64,000 nucleotides of DNA from S010-25 sp964466455 (GTDB lineage Bacteria; Pseudomonadota; Gammaproteobacteria; SZUA-229), in assembly GCA_964466455.1 (NCBI GenBank), contig CAYXNL010000002.1, positions 1 through 64,000 on the forward strand. The letters are read 5' to 3'. This document shows, piece by piece, positions 49,270 to 59,125 of this stretch. The notes beneath the pieces were generated by a model. That model was not told where the DNA came from and searched no databases. It saw nothing but the letters and a program-made list of their open reading frames with translations. The position numbers were made by a program, and so were the translations under genes. The stretch's first letter is position 1. Each line of letters opens with the position of its first letter.

Positions 49270-49648
49270 GGAGCTGGCCAGGCAATCGCGCCTGTTAGTT
49301 GTACCGGTTTATCCGGTATCAATGATGCAGGGGAGGAAAGTCCGGGCTCCGCAGGACAGAGTGCCAGGTAACGCCTGGGAGGTGAAAACCTACGGAAAGT
49401 GCCGCAGAAAATATACCGCCTGCTGTCTCATCGTAAATGGCAGGTAAGGGTGAAATGGTGTGGTAAGAGCGCACCGCGCCATTGGCAACAATGGTGGCAG
49501 GGTAAACCCCACTCGGAGCAAGACCAAATAGGGGAACATAATGCGTGGTCCGCGCTGTTCCCGGGTAGGTTGCTTGAGGTGCATGGTGACATGTTATCCA
49601 GATGAATGATTGCCCTGGACAGAACCCGGCTTATCGGCCAGCTCCTTC
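49270..49648 (+). ncRNA. rnpB: RNase P RNA (type A)
   Basis: The catalytic RNA that matures tRNA 5' ends. Helix P1 forms between GGAGCTGGCC (49270-49279) and its complement GGCCAGCTCC (49636-49645). Conserved blocks follow in order: GAGGAAAGTCCGGGCTCC near 49334, GCCAGGTAACGCCTGGG, GTGGTAAGAGCGCACCG, AAACCCC with GGAGCAAGACCAAATAGG, TAGGTTGCTTGAGG, and the 3' segment GACAGAACCCGGCTTAT. A CTTCTTTTTTCT run after P1 serves as the terminator. Ends are estimated from P1; the mature 3' end may differ by a few bases. Confidence 0.97.
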
Positions 49649-49649
49649 T

Positions 49650-50063
49650 TTTTTCTGTCCCTTGACTTCTGAGGTGAGGTTCTACGTTGCCAAAGAAATT
49701 TATCCTGCCGGATTGATCCGGTAACTCCTGTTTTCTATTCCTTACTATGGTTTTCTGTAACGTACTGTAAACTATCTATTTTCTTCGTTTTCCATATCAG
49801 AGTGTGGCGGTCAGCATAGTGTTTTGCATCCGATATATTCATTAATTGGTAATTCCCTGTCTTCTGGAAGATGTTTCGCTGCTGATATCAGTTCCTATAC
49901 TACCGTTAACTAAGCGCTAAGACTTAAAGTAAATTATTAGCTTTAATAATCAACTTTATGATTTGAAAAATAACTTTAACTTTAGTTCCTTCTACTTTCC
50001 TTAAATACTGGCTAAGTCGCTGTCGGCATTGTAGTTTTTTGCCCGTTTCAGGCATAAAAATAC
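49650..50063. other. spacer rnpB to mra promoter, no gene recognised
   Basis: About 410 bases of AT-rich sequence with no convincing ORF, tRNA or known RNA. A short GC hairpin (CCGGATTGATCCGG) lies near 49710. The sequence just before the mra promoter may hold further regulatory sites, but I see no clear motif. Confidence 0.5.
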
Positions 50064-50093
50064 TTGACATTGAGGGGTGAGACTACCTATAGT
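50064..50093 (+). promoter_or_regulatory. mra promoter of the dcw cluster
   Basis: TTGACA (50064-50069, perfect) and TATAGT (50088-50093) are 18 bases apart, about 85 bases before mraZ. Because the following genes are tightly packed, this is probably the main promoter of the division and cell-wall operon. Confidence 0.85.
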
Positions 50094-50102
50094 GTGAATA
50101 TG

Positions 50103-50127
50103 TGGGAAGAAGTGGCGTAAAGTGGGT
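50103..50127 (+). promoter_or_regulatory. MraZ operator, three TGGG-type boxes
   Basis: TGGGA (50103-50107), TGGCG (50113-50117) and TGGGT (50123-50127) are spaced by exactly five bases each. This matches the known MraZ site of TGGGN repeats with 5-base spacers. The middle box deviates (TGGC). The array starts ten bases after the -10 box, fitting autorepression. Confidence 0.85.
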
Positions 50128-50177
50128 TTTTATGGTTTTTTGTTACAACATTATTATCACCAATATAACAATAACAA

Positions 50178-50636
50178 ATGAATTTTCGTGGGATCAACAA
50201 TGTTTCTCTTGATGTCAAAGGCAGAATGGCTATGCCTGCGCGTTATCGTGAGCGTTTGCTTGAGCGTTGTGGCGGTCGCTTAGTTGTTACCATCGATCGT
50301 GACCATTGTCTGCTTGTTTACCCGCTTCCCGAATGGGAAATTATTGAAGCTAAATTAAATCAACTACCAAGTCTGAACAGACAGGCGCGTTTATTGCAGC
50401 GTCTTTATATCGGTCATGCAACCGAACTGGATATGGATGCTCAGGGCAGAATTTTATTACCACCTATGTTACGCGAATATGCCGGTCTTGGTAAAAAAAT
50501 CGTATTAATCGGCCAGGGTCGTAAGTTTGAAATCTGGGATGAAACACTCTGGAATGAAAGTCAGGAGGCGTGGGTAGAGGCGGTGCAATCCAGTGAAGGT
50601 GAGCTTCCTGCCTCACTGGAAGAACTCTCTTTATAG
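50178..50636 (+). CDS. mraZ: transcriptional regulator MraZ
   Basis: A 152-residue protein with two AbrB-like SpoVT halves. The first has SLDVKGRMAMPARYRE, the second ELDMDAQGRILLPPMLRE; the DxxGR motif in each is the DNA-contact signature. It forms a ring and binds the TGGG repeats upstream, repressing its own operon. First gene of the dcw cluster; rsmH follows after two bases. Confidence 0.96.
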   Translation: MNFRGINNVSLDVKGRMAMPARYRERLLERCGGRLVVTIDRDHCLLVYPLPEWEIIEAKLNQLPSLNRQARLLQRLYIGHATELDMDAQGRILLPPMLREYAGLGKKIVLIGQGRKFEIWDETLWNESQEAWVEAVQSSEGELPASLEELSL

Positions 50637-50638
50637 AC

Positions 50639-51571
50639 ATGGAAGTATTTGCTCATCAGCCAGTGTTGCTTGAGGAATCACTGGTGGCGCTGGCTATTCG
50701 CTCTGATGGTGTCTATGTAGATGCAACATTCGGTCGTGGTGGGCACAGCCGGGCAATACTGGACAGGTTGAATACATCAGCCTGTCTGCTGGCATTAGAT
50801 CAGGACTTGCAGGCAATTGCCTATGGGCAGAAGTATTTTGCTGAGGCGTCACAATTAAGGCTGGAACACTGTAATTTTAATCAACTTAAAAGCCGGGTTG
50901 AAAAATACGGTCTGACAGGAAAAGTGAACGGTATTCTGATGGATTTAGGCGTGTCATCACCGCAGCTGGATGATGCTAGCCGTGGATTTAGTTTTGTACG
51001 TTCCGGACCGCTGGATATGCGGATGGATACCAGCCGTGGTGAATCGGCGGCCCAGTGGCTGGCACGAGTCGAAGCGGATGATCTTGTCAGGGTATTAAGA
51101 CGTTATGGGGAAGAACGCTTTGCCCGACGAATTGCTAGCGCAATTGTGGTAGTACGCGATAAGCAGGCAATTACAACCACCGATCAACTGGCGCAAATTG
51201 TAACCGATGCCATACCGGTAAAAGAAAAGCATAAACATCCGGCGACCCGTAGTTTTCAGGCAATTCGGATTTATGTTAATCAGGAATTAGACGCGCTGGA
51301 ACAGGGGCTGGAGAACGCTATTTCCGTACTGGCTCCGGGTGGAAGGCTGGTTGTTATCAGCTTTCATTCACTGGAAGACCGTATTGTAAAACGGTTTATG
51401 CGTGATAAATCGAGTCGGCCCAGATTACCGCCGGGTCTACCGGTTATGGATGCAGATATTGATGTACCTTATCAGTTGGTGGGTAAACCGGTAGTGGCCG
51501 GTGAGCGGGAATTGTCAGGGAATCCCAGAGCCAGAAGTGCACGCCTGCGTGTGCTGGAGAAAAAAGCATGA
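50639..51571 (+). CDS. rsmH: 16S rRNA m4C1402 methyltransferase RsmH
   Basis: A 310-residue SAM enzyme methylating N4 of C1402. HQPVLLEESLVAL opens the protein, DATFGRGGHSRAIL is the SAM site, GILMDLGVSSPQLDDASRGFS the substrate loop, and PATRSFQAIRIYVNQEL and ISFHSLEDRIVK are hallmark motifs. With rsmI at 40287 both modifiers of C1402 are in this window. Its TGA overlaps the ftsL start. Confidence 0.97.
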   Translation: MEVFAHQPVLLEESLVALAIRSDGVYVDATFGRGGHSRAILDRLNTSACLLALDQDLQAIAYGQKYFAEASQLRLEHCNFNQLKSRVEKYGLTGKVNGILMDLGVSSPQLDDASRGFSFVRSGPLDMRMDTSRGESAAQWLARVEADDLVRVLRRYGEERFARRIASAIVVVRDKQAITTTDQLAQIVTDAIPVKEKHKHPATRSFQAIRIYVNQELDALEQGLENAISVLAPGGRLVVISFHSLEDRIVKRFMRDKSSRPRLPPGLPVMDADIDVPYQLVGKPVVAGERELSGNPRARSARLRVLEKKA

Positions 51572-51849
51572 TGAGCAGACAGAGAATACTTGTTGTCGTA
51601 ACAATATTGTTTATGATGGTACAGGCATCGGCGTTATTGCTTATTTATAGCAAACATCAGTCTCGAAAGCTATTTTCCGAATTGCAGCAGTTGAATCACG
51701 AGGTTGACGCACTCAATACGCAATGGGGGCAATTACAACTGGAACAGAGTGCCTGGTCAGGTCGCGGGCGTATTGAACGCAAGGCACGTACAGAATTATC
51801 TATGGTATTACCTGAGTCGGATAAAGTAATTTTTGTGGAATTAAAATGA
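51568..51849 (+). CDS. ftsL: cell division protein FtsL
   Basis: A 93-residue bitopic protein: short basic cytoplasmic tail, one membrane helix (about 7-27, LVVVTILFMMVQASALLLIY) and a periplasmic leucine-zipper-like coiled coil with ELQQLNHEVDALNTQW. It pairs with FtsB and FtsQ to activate FtsWI. Overlaps both neighbours by four bases. Confidence 0.93.
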   Translation: MMSRQRILVVVTILFMMVQASALLLIYSKHQSRKLFSELQQLNHEVDALNTQWGQLQLEQSAWSGRGRIERKARTELSMVLPESDKVIFVELK

Positions 51850-53678
51850 AGCCAGAAAAATCTTTATCGCGTTCTCGTCAATCGGCTTCTCGTAAACGGG
51901 GGCAACAGCATAGAGTTAAAAAGACCCTGATGCCATGGCGGCGTTTTTCAGTCCTTGTTGTTTTTGTTGCGCTGGTGCTGGTGCTGGTGGGCAGAGCGTT
52001 GGATATACAGGTTTTGCGTAGTCAGTTTTATCAGCAACAGGGCGAGGCCAGACAGGTTCGTACGATATCAATTCCTGCGCATCGTGGTGATATCATCGAC
52101 CGAAATGGTCAACCACTTGCAATTAGTGCACCGGTAAAAAGTATCTGGATTAATCCGCGGAAAGTACAGGGTACTCATCTCGCACTGGCTCCACTGGCGA
52201 AATTACTGTCGCTGAATCCTGTGCATTTGCGAAAAAGAATTAAACGTAATGCCAGGCGTGAGTTTATGTATATTAAACGTCATATATCCCCACAACTTGC
52301 CAGTCAGGTGATGGCTTTATCCATACCGAGTGTTGCTGCGCAGAATGAATATCAACGTTATTACCCCAGTGGTGAGGTGAGTGCGAATGTGGTGGGGTTT
52401 ACTGATATTGATGACAATGGTCAGGAAGGTATAGAACGCGCATACAACAAAACCCTTAGAGGGGTGCCGGGTAAAGAGCGGGTAATACGAGATCGACTGG
52501 GCAGAGTCATTGATGATATTGAGCGTATTACACCGGTGCGACCGGGACAGGCTATTCAGCTAAGTCTGGATAAGCGCTTGCAGTATCTGACTTACCGTAC
52601 TTTAAAAGCTGCGGTGATTAAAAATAATGCGGTGTCCGGATCAGCGGTAGTGCTTAATGCAAAAACTGGCGAAGTGCTGGCGATGGCTAACATGCCCTCA
52701 TTTAATGTCAATGATAGAAAACAATTGACCCTGCAGGTAATGCGTAATCGGGCGGTAACCGATGTGTTCGAACCGGGTTCAACCATGAAACCGATTAGTA
52801 TTGCTGCTGCTCTGGAAAGTGGGCACTGGAAACCTTCCACTAAAATAAACACGTCGCCAGGCTATTTAAGGCTGGGTAGAAATATTATTCGTGACGAAGG
52901 TAACTATGGGGTCCTGGATGTTGGCGGAGTGATTGAAAAATCCAGTAATGTTGGTGTAAGCAAAATTATGCTATCAATAAATAGTGATCTGCAATGGGAT
53001 ATGTATAAAAAGATAGGTTTTGGCATGAGTACCGGTAGTGGCTTTCCTGGCGAAGCGAGTGGACATCTTTCACATAACGCAATGAAAAATGATTTTGCCC
53101 GAGCAACCATGGCATATGGTTACGGTATTTCGGTAACCCCTTTACAGCTTGCCCGTGCCTATGCGGCCATTGCCAATGACGGGGTGATGCCACCGATACG
53201 TTTTCTCTACGATAATCACACCGATGGTCTTGTTGGTAAACGGGTTATGTCGGCGCATATAGCCAGAGAGCTTAGAAAAATGATGCGACGTGTGGTGAAC
53301 CCCGGGGGAACCGGAACACGGGCGCGTGTGGCTAATTATTCTGTTGCTGGCAAAACCGGTACGGTGCATAAATTTATTGCTGGAGGCTATGCCAAAGATC
53401 GTTATATTGCTATTTTCGCCGGGATGATTCCGGCAGGACAGCCACGGTTGGTGATGGTCGTTGTTATTGATGAGCCACGCAATGGTGAACACTATGGTGG
53501 GCAGGTGGCTGCACCGGTATTTAGTCAGGTTATGACTGGTGCTGTGCGTTTAATGAATATTGCACCGGATAAGGTTTCACCGCAACGATTACTGACAGCA
53601 AAATGTAAAGTTCCGCTAGCTACTCATCATTTTCCTGCCGGGCGGCAAGTTAATCAGCTATCAGGCAGGAAGGTGTAA
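51846..53678 (+). CDS. ftsI: septal peptidoglycan transpeptidase FtsI (PBP3)
   Basis: A 610-residue class B penicillin-binding protein. A basic cytoplasmic N-terminus, one membrane helix (about 33-53), a pedestal domain starting with RGDIIDRNGQPLAIS, then the transpeptidase: SxxK in EPGSTMKPIS (active-site Ser), SxN in KSSNVG, and KTG in VAGKTGTVHK. It cross-links peptidoglycan at the septum with FtsW. Longer C-terminus than minimal, like other gammaproteobacteria (E. coli 588). Confidence 0.97.
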   Translation: MKPEKSLSRSRQSASRKRGQQHRVKKTLMPWRRFSVLVVFVALVLVLVGRALDIQVLRSQFYQQQGEARQVRTISIPAHRGDIIDRNGQPLAISAPVKSIWINPRKVQGTHLALAPLAKLLSLNPVHLRKRIKRNARREFMYIKRHISPQLASQVMALSIPSVAAQNEYQRYYPSGEVSANVVGFTDIDDNGQEGIERAYNKTLRGVPGKERVIRDRLGRVIDDIERITPVRPGQAIQLSLDKRLQYLTYRTLKAAVIKNNAVSGSAVVLNAKTGEVLAMANMPSFNVNDRKQLTLQVMRNRAVTDVFEPGSTMKPISIAAALESGHWKPSTKINTSPGYLRLGRNIIRDEGNYGVLDVGGVIEKSSNVGVSKIMLSINSDLQWDMYKKIGFGMSTGSGFPGEASGHLSHNAMKNDFARATMAYGYGISVTPLQLARAYAAIANDGVMPPIRFLYDNHTDGLVGKRVMSAHIARELRKMMRRVVNPGGTGTRARVANYSVAGKTGTVHKFIAGGYAKDRYIAIFAGMIPAGQPRLVMVVVIDEPRNGEHYGGQVAAPVFSQVMTGAVRLMNIAPDKVSPQRLLTAKCKVPLATHHFPAGRQVNQLSGRKV

Positions 53679-53682
53679 TGGT

Positions 53683-55221
53683 ATGAAAACGTCTATGCCA
53701 CTGGATTTTTTGCTTGAAGGTTTTATCGACGATAGCATGATTGAGCAGTGTAAAAATATTGAAATCAATGTGCTGGTGCAGGATAACCGCAAAGTAAGAA
53801 AGGGCAACCTGTTTATCGCTTATCAGGGCTTGAATACACACGGTCTGTTGTATGCGCAGGATGCGGTTGCCAAAGGGGCAAGCGTTGTGCTGTGGGATGG
53901 CGATATTGCTAATCGTGATGAAATATTAACCTCTATTTCCAGCAAGGCACTATGTCTTCACTGTAAAAATTTAAAATATAAAGTGGGTGAAATCGCTTCA
54001 CGATTTTATGAACAGCCATCCTTATCACTGAATATGATTGGTGTAACTGGTACGGATGGTAAAACCACTATCGCGCATTTTATTGCCCAGTGCCTGGATG
54101 CCTATGATGTCCATTGCGGCATACTGGGCACACTGGGAAATGGTTTTATTAATGATTTACATCCTACCGGATTAACTACCGTTGATGCCTTGCAGGTGCA
54201 GAAAACTCTGAGTGATATTAAAAATTCTGGTGCCAGACACGCGGTGATGGAAGTATCTTCTCATGGACTGGAGCAGGGTCGGGTGAGCGGTGTGGCATTT
54301 ACCACCGCAGTATTCAGTAACCTTGCTTCGGATCACATGGACTATCACAAATCTATGGATAACTATATTGAAGCAAAACGAAAACTTTTCTATACGCCGG
54401 GTTTAAAAGCGGCTGTTATTAATCTCGATGACAAGTTTGGTCGTGTGCTGGCAAAAGAATGTCGACAGCATGTTTGTGTCTGGGGGTATAGTCAGCAGAA
54501 AAATACTCATCTATACGACGATTGTGCTGATTATCTGGTTCATGCTACTGAAATAGAACCGTATAAACATGGTTTTCAGCTTGCTGTTACGACTCCCGTA
54601 GGTGCTGGACATTTCGATATACCAGTACTGGGACGTTTTAATGTATCAAATGTACTTGCAGTGCTGGCAACACTGCTGATTAGTCAATCGAGTTTTGATG
54701 ATGCAATAAAAAGTCTGCGTAATATTCATCCGGTTGACGGTCGGGTGGAATTAATTGCTGAAGAAGGTAAACCAGTGGTGGTGGTGGATTATGCACATAC
54801 CGAACAGGGGCTGGCTGCAGTCTGTCAGTCGGTTCGTGAGCATTTTAGCGGTGATCTGTGGTGCGTGTTCGGCTGTGGCGGTGATCGTGACCGCAGTAAA
54901 CGTCCATTGATGGCAAAAGTGGTGGAAAAATATGCAGATAAAATTATTGTAACCACCGATAACCCGCGGCATGAGGATCCATCAAAAATTATTGATGAAA
55001 TTATGGCGGGTTTCGTCCAGACAGATAATGTGGAGCGCATCGTTGATCGGCGTGAAGCCATAGAAATAGCAATAGCTAATGCGAAAAGTAATGATGTGGT
55101 ATTGCTTGCAGGTAAGGGGCATGAAACCAGTCAGATTGTCGATGATATCCATATTGCCTTTGATGATCGTCGGGTAGCTCGTGAATTTCTTGCCATAAGA
55201 GAAAGCGGAGAGGTTTTGTGA
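53683..55221 (+). CDS. murE: UDP-MurNAc-L-Ala-D-Glu:meso-diaminopimelate ligase
   Basis: A 512-residue Mur ligase adding the third peptide residue. The N-terminal domain binds UDP; GVTGTDGKTTIAHF is the ATP loop; HPVDGRVELI and TTDNPRHEDPSKI lie in the C-terminal domain. DNPR marks meso-diaminopimelate specificity, so peptidoglycan is of the A1gamma type. Start 53683, four bases after ftsI; stop overlaps the murF start. Confidence 0.96.
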   Translation: MKTSMPLDFLLEGFIDDSMIEQCKNIEINVLVQDNRKVRKGNLFIAYQGLNTHGLLYAQDAVAKGASVVLWDGDIANRDEILTSISSKALCLHCKNLKYKVGEIASRFYEQPSLSLNMIGVTGTDGKTTIAHFIAQCLDAYDVHCGILGTLGNGFINDLHPTGLTTVDALQVQKTLSDIKNSGARHAVMEVSSHGLEQGRVSGVAFTTAVFSNLASDHMDYHKSMDNYIEAKRKLFYTPGLKAAVINLDDKFGRVLAKECRQHVCVWGYSQQKNTHLYDDCADYLVHATEIEPYKHGFQLAVTTPVGAGHFDIPVLGRFNVSNVLAVLATLLISQSSFDDAIKSLRNIHPVDGRVELIAEEGKPVVVVDYAHTEQGLAAVCQSVREHFSGDLWCVFGCGGDRDRSKRPLMAKVVEKYADKIIVTTDNPRHEDPSKIIDEIMAGFVQTDNVERIVDRREAIEIAIANAKSNDVVLLAGKGHETSQIVDDIHIAFDDRRVAREFLAIRESGEVL

Positions 55222-56609
55222 TGCATTTATCTCAGGCCGCTAATGCCATACATGCCAGCCTGTATGGTGATGATGTGTTGTTTACATCGGTATCAAAGGA
55301 TAGCCGAAATATACATCGGGGTGATATATATATTGCGATTAAAGGAGACCACTTTGATGGTCATAACTTTATTGAGCAGGCAGAGAAAGCCGGTGCAGTG
55401 GCCGCACTGGTCAGTGAAAAACAGCGTAGTGAATTACCCCAGCTTTGTGTGCGTGATACTCGTTTGGCGCTTGGTCAACTGGCGGCATACTGGACACAGC
55501 AATGGCATCAAATGGACGCCCATATGCTGGTAGGCATTACCGGTAGTAACGGGAAAACCACCGTCAAAGAAATGTGTCGAAGTATTTTCTCACAGGCGGT
55601 TGGTAGTGGAAGTATCCTATGTACACAGGGTAACCTGAATAATGATATTGGTATGCCGTTAACACTGCTGGGTTTACGTGGTAACCATCGGTATGCAGTG
55701 ATAGAAATGGGTGCGAATCACAGTGAAGAAATTAATTACCTGAGTGATATTGCAAAACCGGATATTGCTGTAATTACCAATGTTGGTTCAGCGCATTTGG
55801 AGGGTTTTGGTTCAGAAGAAAACATTGCTGTTGCCAAAGCGGAAATATTTAATGGCTTGAACAGTCGGGGAATTGCGGTGATAAATGCCGATGACAGGTT
55901 TGCTGGGAAATGGTTACAACAAATATCAGCGCATTCTCATCTGTTATTTTCCATGAAAAATAAAAAGGCAGATATCTATGCCTGGCCGATGGAAAACGGG
56001 AAATATGGCGTTACGACTCCACAGGGAGAAACGATTATTCAATTACCGGTACCGGGTAAGCACAATATGATGAATGCATTAGCAGCAACGGCGGTTGCCT
56101 GTGCAGCGGATATAAATTTACAGGCAATTACTGAAGGCCTGCAAACATTTGAAAATATTAGCGGAAGGTTGAAATATACAGTACTGAAAAATGGCAGTGT
56201 AATAATTGATGATAGCTATAATGCCAACCCCTTATCCGTACGAGCTGCAATTGATGTGTTAGTAGAACAGTGCGGGTACTCTGGTTCACAATTAGCAAAA
56301 CGTATACTGGTGCTGGGTGATATGGCTGAGCTGGGTGATGATGCCGCACAGTTACATGCTGAAACAGGAACGTATGCCAGAACCACTGGCGTTGATATTG
56401 TTTATACAAGCGGACAATATGGAAAGAACACGGTTGATGCATTTGGACAGGCAGGTGTGTATTTTGTGACACAGGAGGATGTAATCAATCATCTGCTGAC
56501 CACCCTGCAGGGTGGTGAAATTATTTTAATCAAAGGTTCACGCAGTGCGCGTATGGATAAAGTTGTTAGCGCATTACTGGATCAATATCCTGTGCGGAGA
56601 ATGCACTGA
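55218..56609 (+). CDS. murF: UDP-MurNAc-tripeptide:D-Ala-D-Ala ligase
   Basis: A 463-residue Mur ligase attaching D-Ala-D-Ala. GITGSNGKTTVKEM is the ATP loop, TQGNLNNDIGMPLTLL the central-domain motif, and DDSYNANPLSVRAAID the substrate-binding signature. The first codon is GTG at 55218 or ATG at 55221, overlapping the murE TGA. Its stop shares a base with the mraY ATG. Confidence 0.96.
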   Translation: MMHLSQAANAIHASLYGDDVLFTSVSKDSRNIHRGDIYIAIKGDHFDGHNFIEQAEKAGAVAALVSEKQRSELPQLCVRDTRLALGQLAAYWTQQWHQMDAHMLVGITGSNGKTTVKEMCRSIFSQAVGSGSILCTQGNLNNDIGMPLTLLGLRGNHRYAVIEMGANHSEEINYLSDIAKPDIAVITNVGSAHLEGFGSEENIAVAKAEIFNGLNSRGIAVINADDRFAGKWLQQISAHSHLLFSMKNKKADIYAWPMENGKYGVTTPQGETIIQLPVPGKHNMMNALAATAVACAADINLQAITEGLQTFENISGRLKYTVLKNGSVIIDDSYNANPLSVRAAIDVLVEQCGYSGSQLAKRILVLGDMAELGDDAAQLHAETGTYARTTGVDIVYTSGQYGKNTVDAFGQAGVYFVTQEDVINHLLTTLQGGEIILIKGSRSARMDKVVSALLDQYPVRRMH

Positions 56610-57691
56610 TGTTTCTTATTCTGAGCGAGTATTTGCAACAATATGAAAGCGGGTTCTCCGTCTTCCATTACATTACCCTGCGTGCCATTCTTGCTACCAT
56701 AACCGCGCTGTTTTTATCCCTGCTAGTTGGCCCCGCAATGATTCGCAAACTGTCAAGTTACAACATTGGTCAGCAGATCAGGGATGATGGTCCGCAATCA
56801 CATTTATCCAAAGCCGGAACGCCAACGATGGGCGGCGCGCTGATTCTGGTTTCAATCGCATTAAGCACCCTGCTGTGGAGTGATCTGAGCAGTCTGAAAG
56901 TCTGGGTGGTATTGGGCGTTACGCTATCATTCGGATTTATCGGCGGTGTTGATGACTACAAAAAACTGGTTTATGGCAATTCAAAAGGCCTGTCTGCCAA
57001 AACCAAGTATTTCTGGCAGACGGTATTCGGTTTACTGGCGGCCAGTATTATTTATAGTTATGCGACAACGCCGGTAGAAACTACATTAATTTTCCCTTTT
57101 CTGAAACATGTTTATCTGCCGATGGGAGCCTTTTTTATTATATTTGCCTATCTGGTTATTGTCGGTACAAGTAATGCAGTAAATCTGACGGATGGTCTGG
57201 ACGGGCTGGCAATTATGCCAACGGTGATGGTTGCTGCGGCGCTGGGTATTTTTGCCTATGTTACCGGGCACACTACCTTTGCAAATTATCTGGGAATTCC
57301 CTATGTGGCCGGTGTTGGTGAGCTGGCTATTTTCTGCGGCACGATGGTTGGTGCCGGGCTGGGTTTCCTCTGGTTTAATACTTACCCTGCACAGGTTTTT
57401 ATGGGCGATGTGGGTGCGCTGGCATTGGGGGCGGCGCTGGGCGTTGTCGCCGTATATGTTCGTCAGGAGTTGGTGCTGGTTATTATGGGAGGTGTCTTTG
57501 TGATGGAAACATTTTCCGTCATTATGCAGGTGGCATCATTCAAGTTAACCGGTAAACGTATTTTTAAAATGGCACCAATACACCATCATTTTGAATTAAA
57601 AGGCTGGCCGGAACCGCGGGTTATTGTTCGTTTCTGGATCATTACTGTGATACTGGTACTGATTGGTCTGTCATCACTGAAGATTCGTTAA
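56609..57691 (+). CDS. mraY: phospho-MurNAc-pentapeptide translocase MraY
   Basis: A 360-residue membrane enzyme making lipid I. About ten helices. SKAGTPTMGGALI, GGVDDYKKL, AVNLTDGLDGLAIMP and MGDVGALALGAALG are conserved, with the Asp residues for metal binding and catalysis, and APIHHHFELKGWPE is the cytosolic histidine loop. Length equals E. coli MraY. Confidence 0.97.
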   Translation: MFLILSEYLQQYESGFSVFHYITLRAILATITALFLSLLVGPAMIRKLSSYNIGQQIRDDGPQSHLSKAGTPTMGGALILVSIALSTLLWSDLSSLKVWVVLGVTLSFGFIGGVDDYKKLVYGNSKGLSAKTKYFWQTVFGLLAASIIYSYATTPVETTLIFPFLKHVYLPMGAFFIIFAYLVIVGTSNAVNLTDGLDGLAIMPTVMVAAALGIFAYVTGHTTFANYLGIPYVAGVGELAIFCGTMVGAGLGFLWFNTYPAQVFMGDVGALALGAALGVVAVYVRQELVLVIMGGVFVMETFSVIMQVASFKLTGKRIFKMAPIHHHFELKGWPEPRVIVRFWIITVILVLIGLSSLKIR

Positions 57692-57697
57692 AAAATT

Positions 57698-59125
57698 ATG
57701 ATTGCAACCGTGATAACACAGAAAAAACAGACAGCTTATACCCTGGTCGTAGGCCTGGGGAAAACTGGCTTGTCAGTGGTGTCCTATTTATCCGCATTGG
57801 GTGAAAAAGTTATTGTGGTGGATAGCCGTGATATTCCTCCCGGTCTGTCGGTGTTAAAACAGCAGTATCCTGATGTATCAATTATTACCGGTAGTTTTAA
57901 AGAAGAATTGTTTACTCATGCACATCGCATTATTGTGAGTCCGGGAGTGCCATGTACCACTCCGGCCATACAGCATGCCAGAAGCAAAGCAATAGAAGTT
58001 TGTGGTGATATTGATTTATTTGCACATGAAGTAACCGCCCCGGTGGTAGGAATTACCGGTTCTAACGGTAAAACTACCGTGACCAGTTTGTTAACGCAGA
58101 TGGCAAAAAATGCCGGTCTGGATGCGATGGCTGGCGGCAATATTGGTATGCCAGTGCTTGATATGCTAAATGCAGAAGAAATGTCGGAAAATACGGCGGA
58201 GAAAAAACTCTATGTGCTGGAGCTGTCCAGTTTTCAATTGGAGACCTTACATTATTTGCCGGTGAAAACAGCAGTGGTATTAAATATCAGTGCTGATCAT
58301 ATGGATCGTTATGAAAATATGGCCGCCTACGCCTACAGCAAACAGAGTATTTATGATAATGCAGAGACGCTGGTTATCAATGCCGATGACGTACTTGCTG
58401 TGCCGCTATCGGTGGGGAACAGGAGAGTCATCGAATTTACCCTGTCAGTACCGCAGGATAATCAGTTTGGTCTGGTTGAAAATAATGCTGGATTATTTCT
58501 TTATTATGGTCAGCAGTGTTTGATTTGCGCACAGGAGATTAAGCTCAGAGGTCGACATAATTTACAAAATGCACTGGCTTCCCTGGCAATGGGAACAGCA
58601 ATCGGTCTGCCTCTGGATATCATGCTGGAGACTTTAAAAACATTTTCCGGTCTGCCACACCGTACCCAGTGGGTGACACAAATAAACGGTGTGCAGTGGT
58701 TTAATGATTCAAAAGCAACCAATGCAGGCGCAGCTATTGCAGCGATAAAAGGTTTACCGGGCAGGCATGTTCTGATTGCTGGCGGCGAAGCAAAAGGAGC
58801 GGATTTTTCCGGGCTGGCTTCAGTTATTATTGAATATTGTAATGCAGTTATCCTGCTCGGCAGGGATGCAGGCAAATTAGCCAGGAATATTGAACTGGCG
58901 TTAGCAACAGAAAATAAACGCACTGGCAAGACGTTAACGTTGCCTGTTAAACGTGTTAATGATATGCAGACGGCAGTACTGACTGCTTATGAGCTGGCAG
59001 AGAATGGTGATAACGTTCTACTGGCGCCTGCCTGTGCGAGTTTTGATATGTTTGATAATTTTGAACATCGTGGCAATGTTTATATGCAATTTGTCAGAGC
59101 GTTAGCCGGAGAGTCGTTGACGTGA
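57698..59125 (+). CDS. murD: UDP-MurNAc-L-alanine:D-glutamate ligase
   Basis: A 475-residue Mur ligase. The N-terminal Rossmann domain begins LVVGLGKTGLSVVSYL, the ATP loop is GITGSNGKTTVTSL, ELSSFQLETL lies in the central domain, and WFNDSKATNAGAA with LLAPACASFDMFDNFEHRG closes the active site. Its TGA overlaps the GTG start of ftsW. Confidence 0.97.
   Translation: MIATVITQKKQTAYTLVVGLGKTGLSVVSYLSALGEKVIVVDSRDIPPGLSVLKQQYPDVSIITGSFKEELFTHAHRIIVSPGVPCTTPAIQHARSKAIEVCGDIDLFAHEVTAPVVGITGSNGKTTVTSLLTQMAKNAGLDAMAGGNIGMPVLDMLNAEEMSENTAEKKLYVLELSSFQLETLHYLPVKTAVVLNISADHMDRYENMAAYAYSKQSIYDNAETLVINADDVLAVPLSVGNRRVIEFTLSVPQDNQFGLVENNAGLFLYYGQQCLICAQEIKLRGRHNLQNALASLAMGTAIGLPLDIMLETLKTFSGLPHRTQWVTQINGVQWFNDSKATNAGAAIAAIKGLPGRHVLIAGGEAKGADFSGLASVIIEYCNAVILLGRDAGKLARNIELALATENKRTGKTLTLPVKRVNDMQTAVLTAYELAENGDNVLLAPACASFDMFDNFEHRGNVYMQFVRALAGESLT

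Noticed and set aside
49390..49605. Two ORFs (plus and minus) of 64-68 codons
   Set aside because: Both lie inside the RNase P RNA gene, whose conserved blocks and P1 helix explain the sequence.
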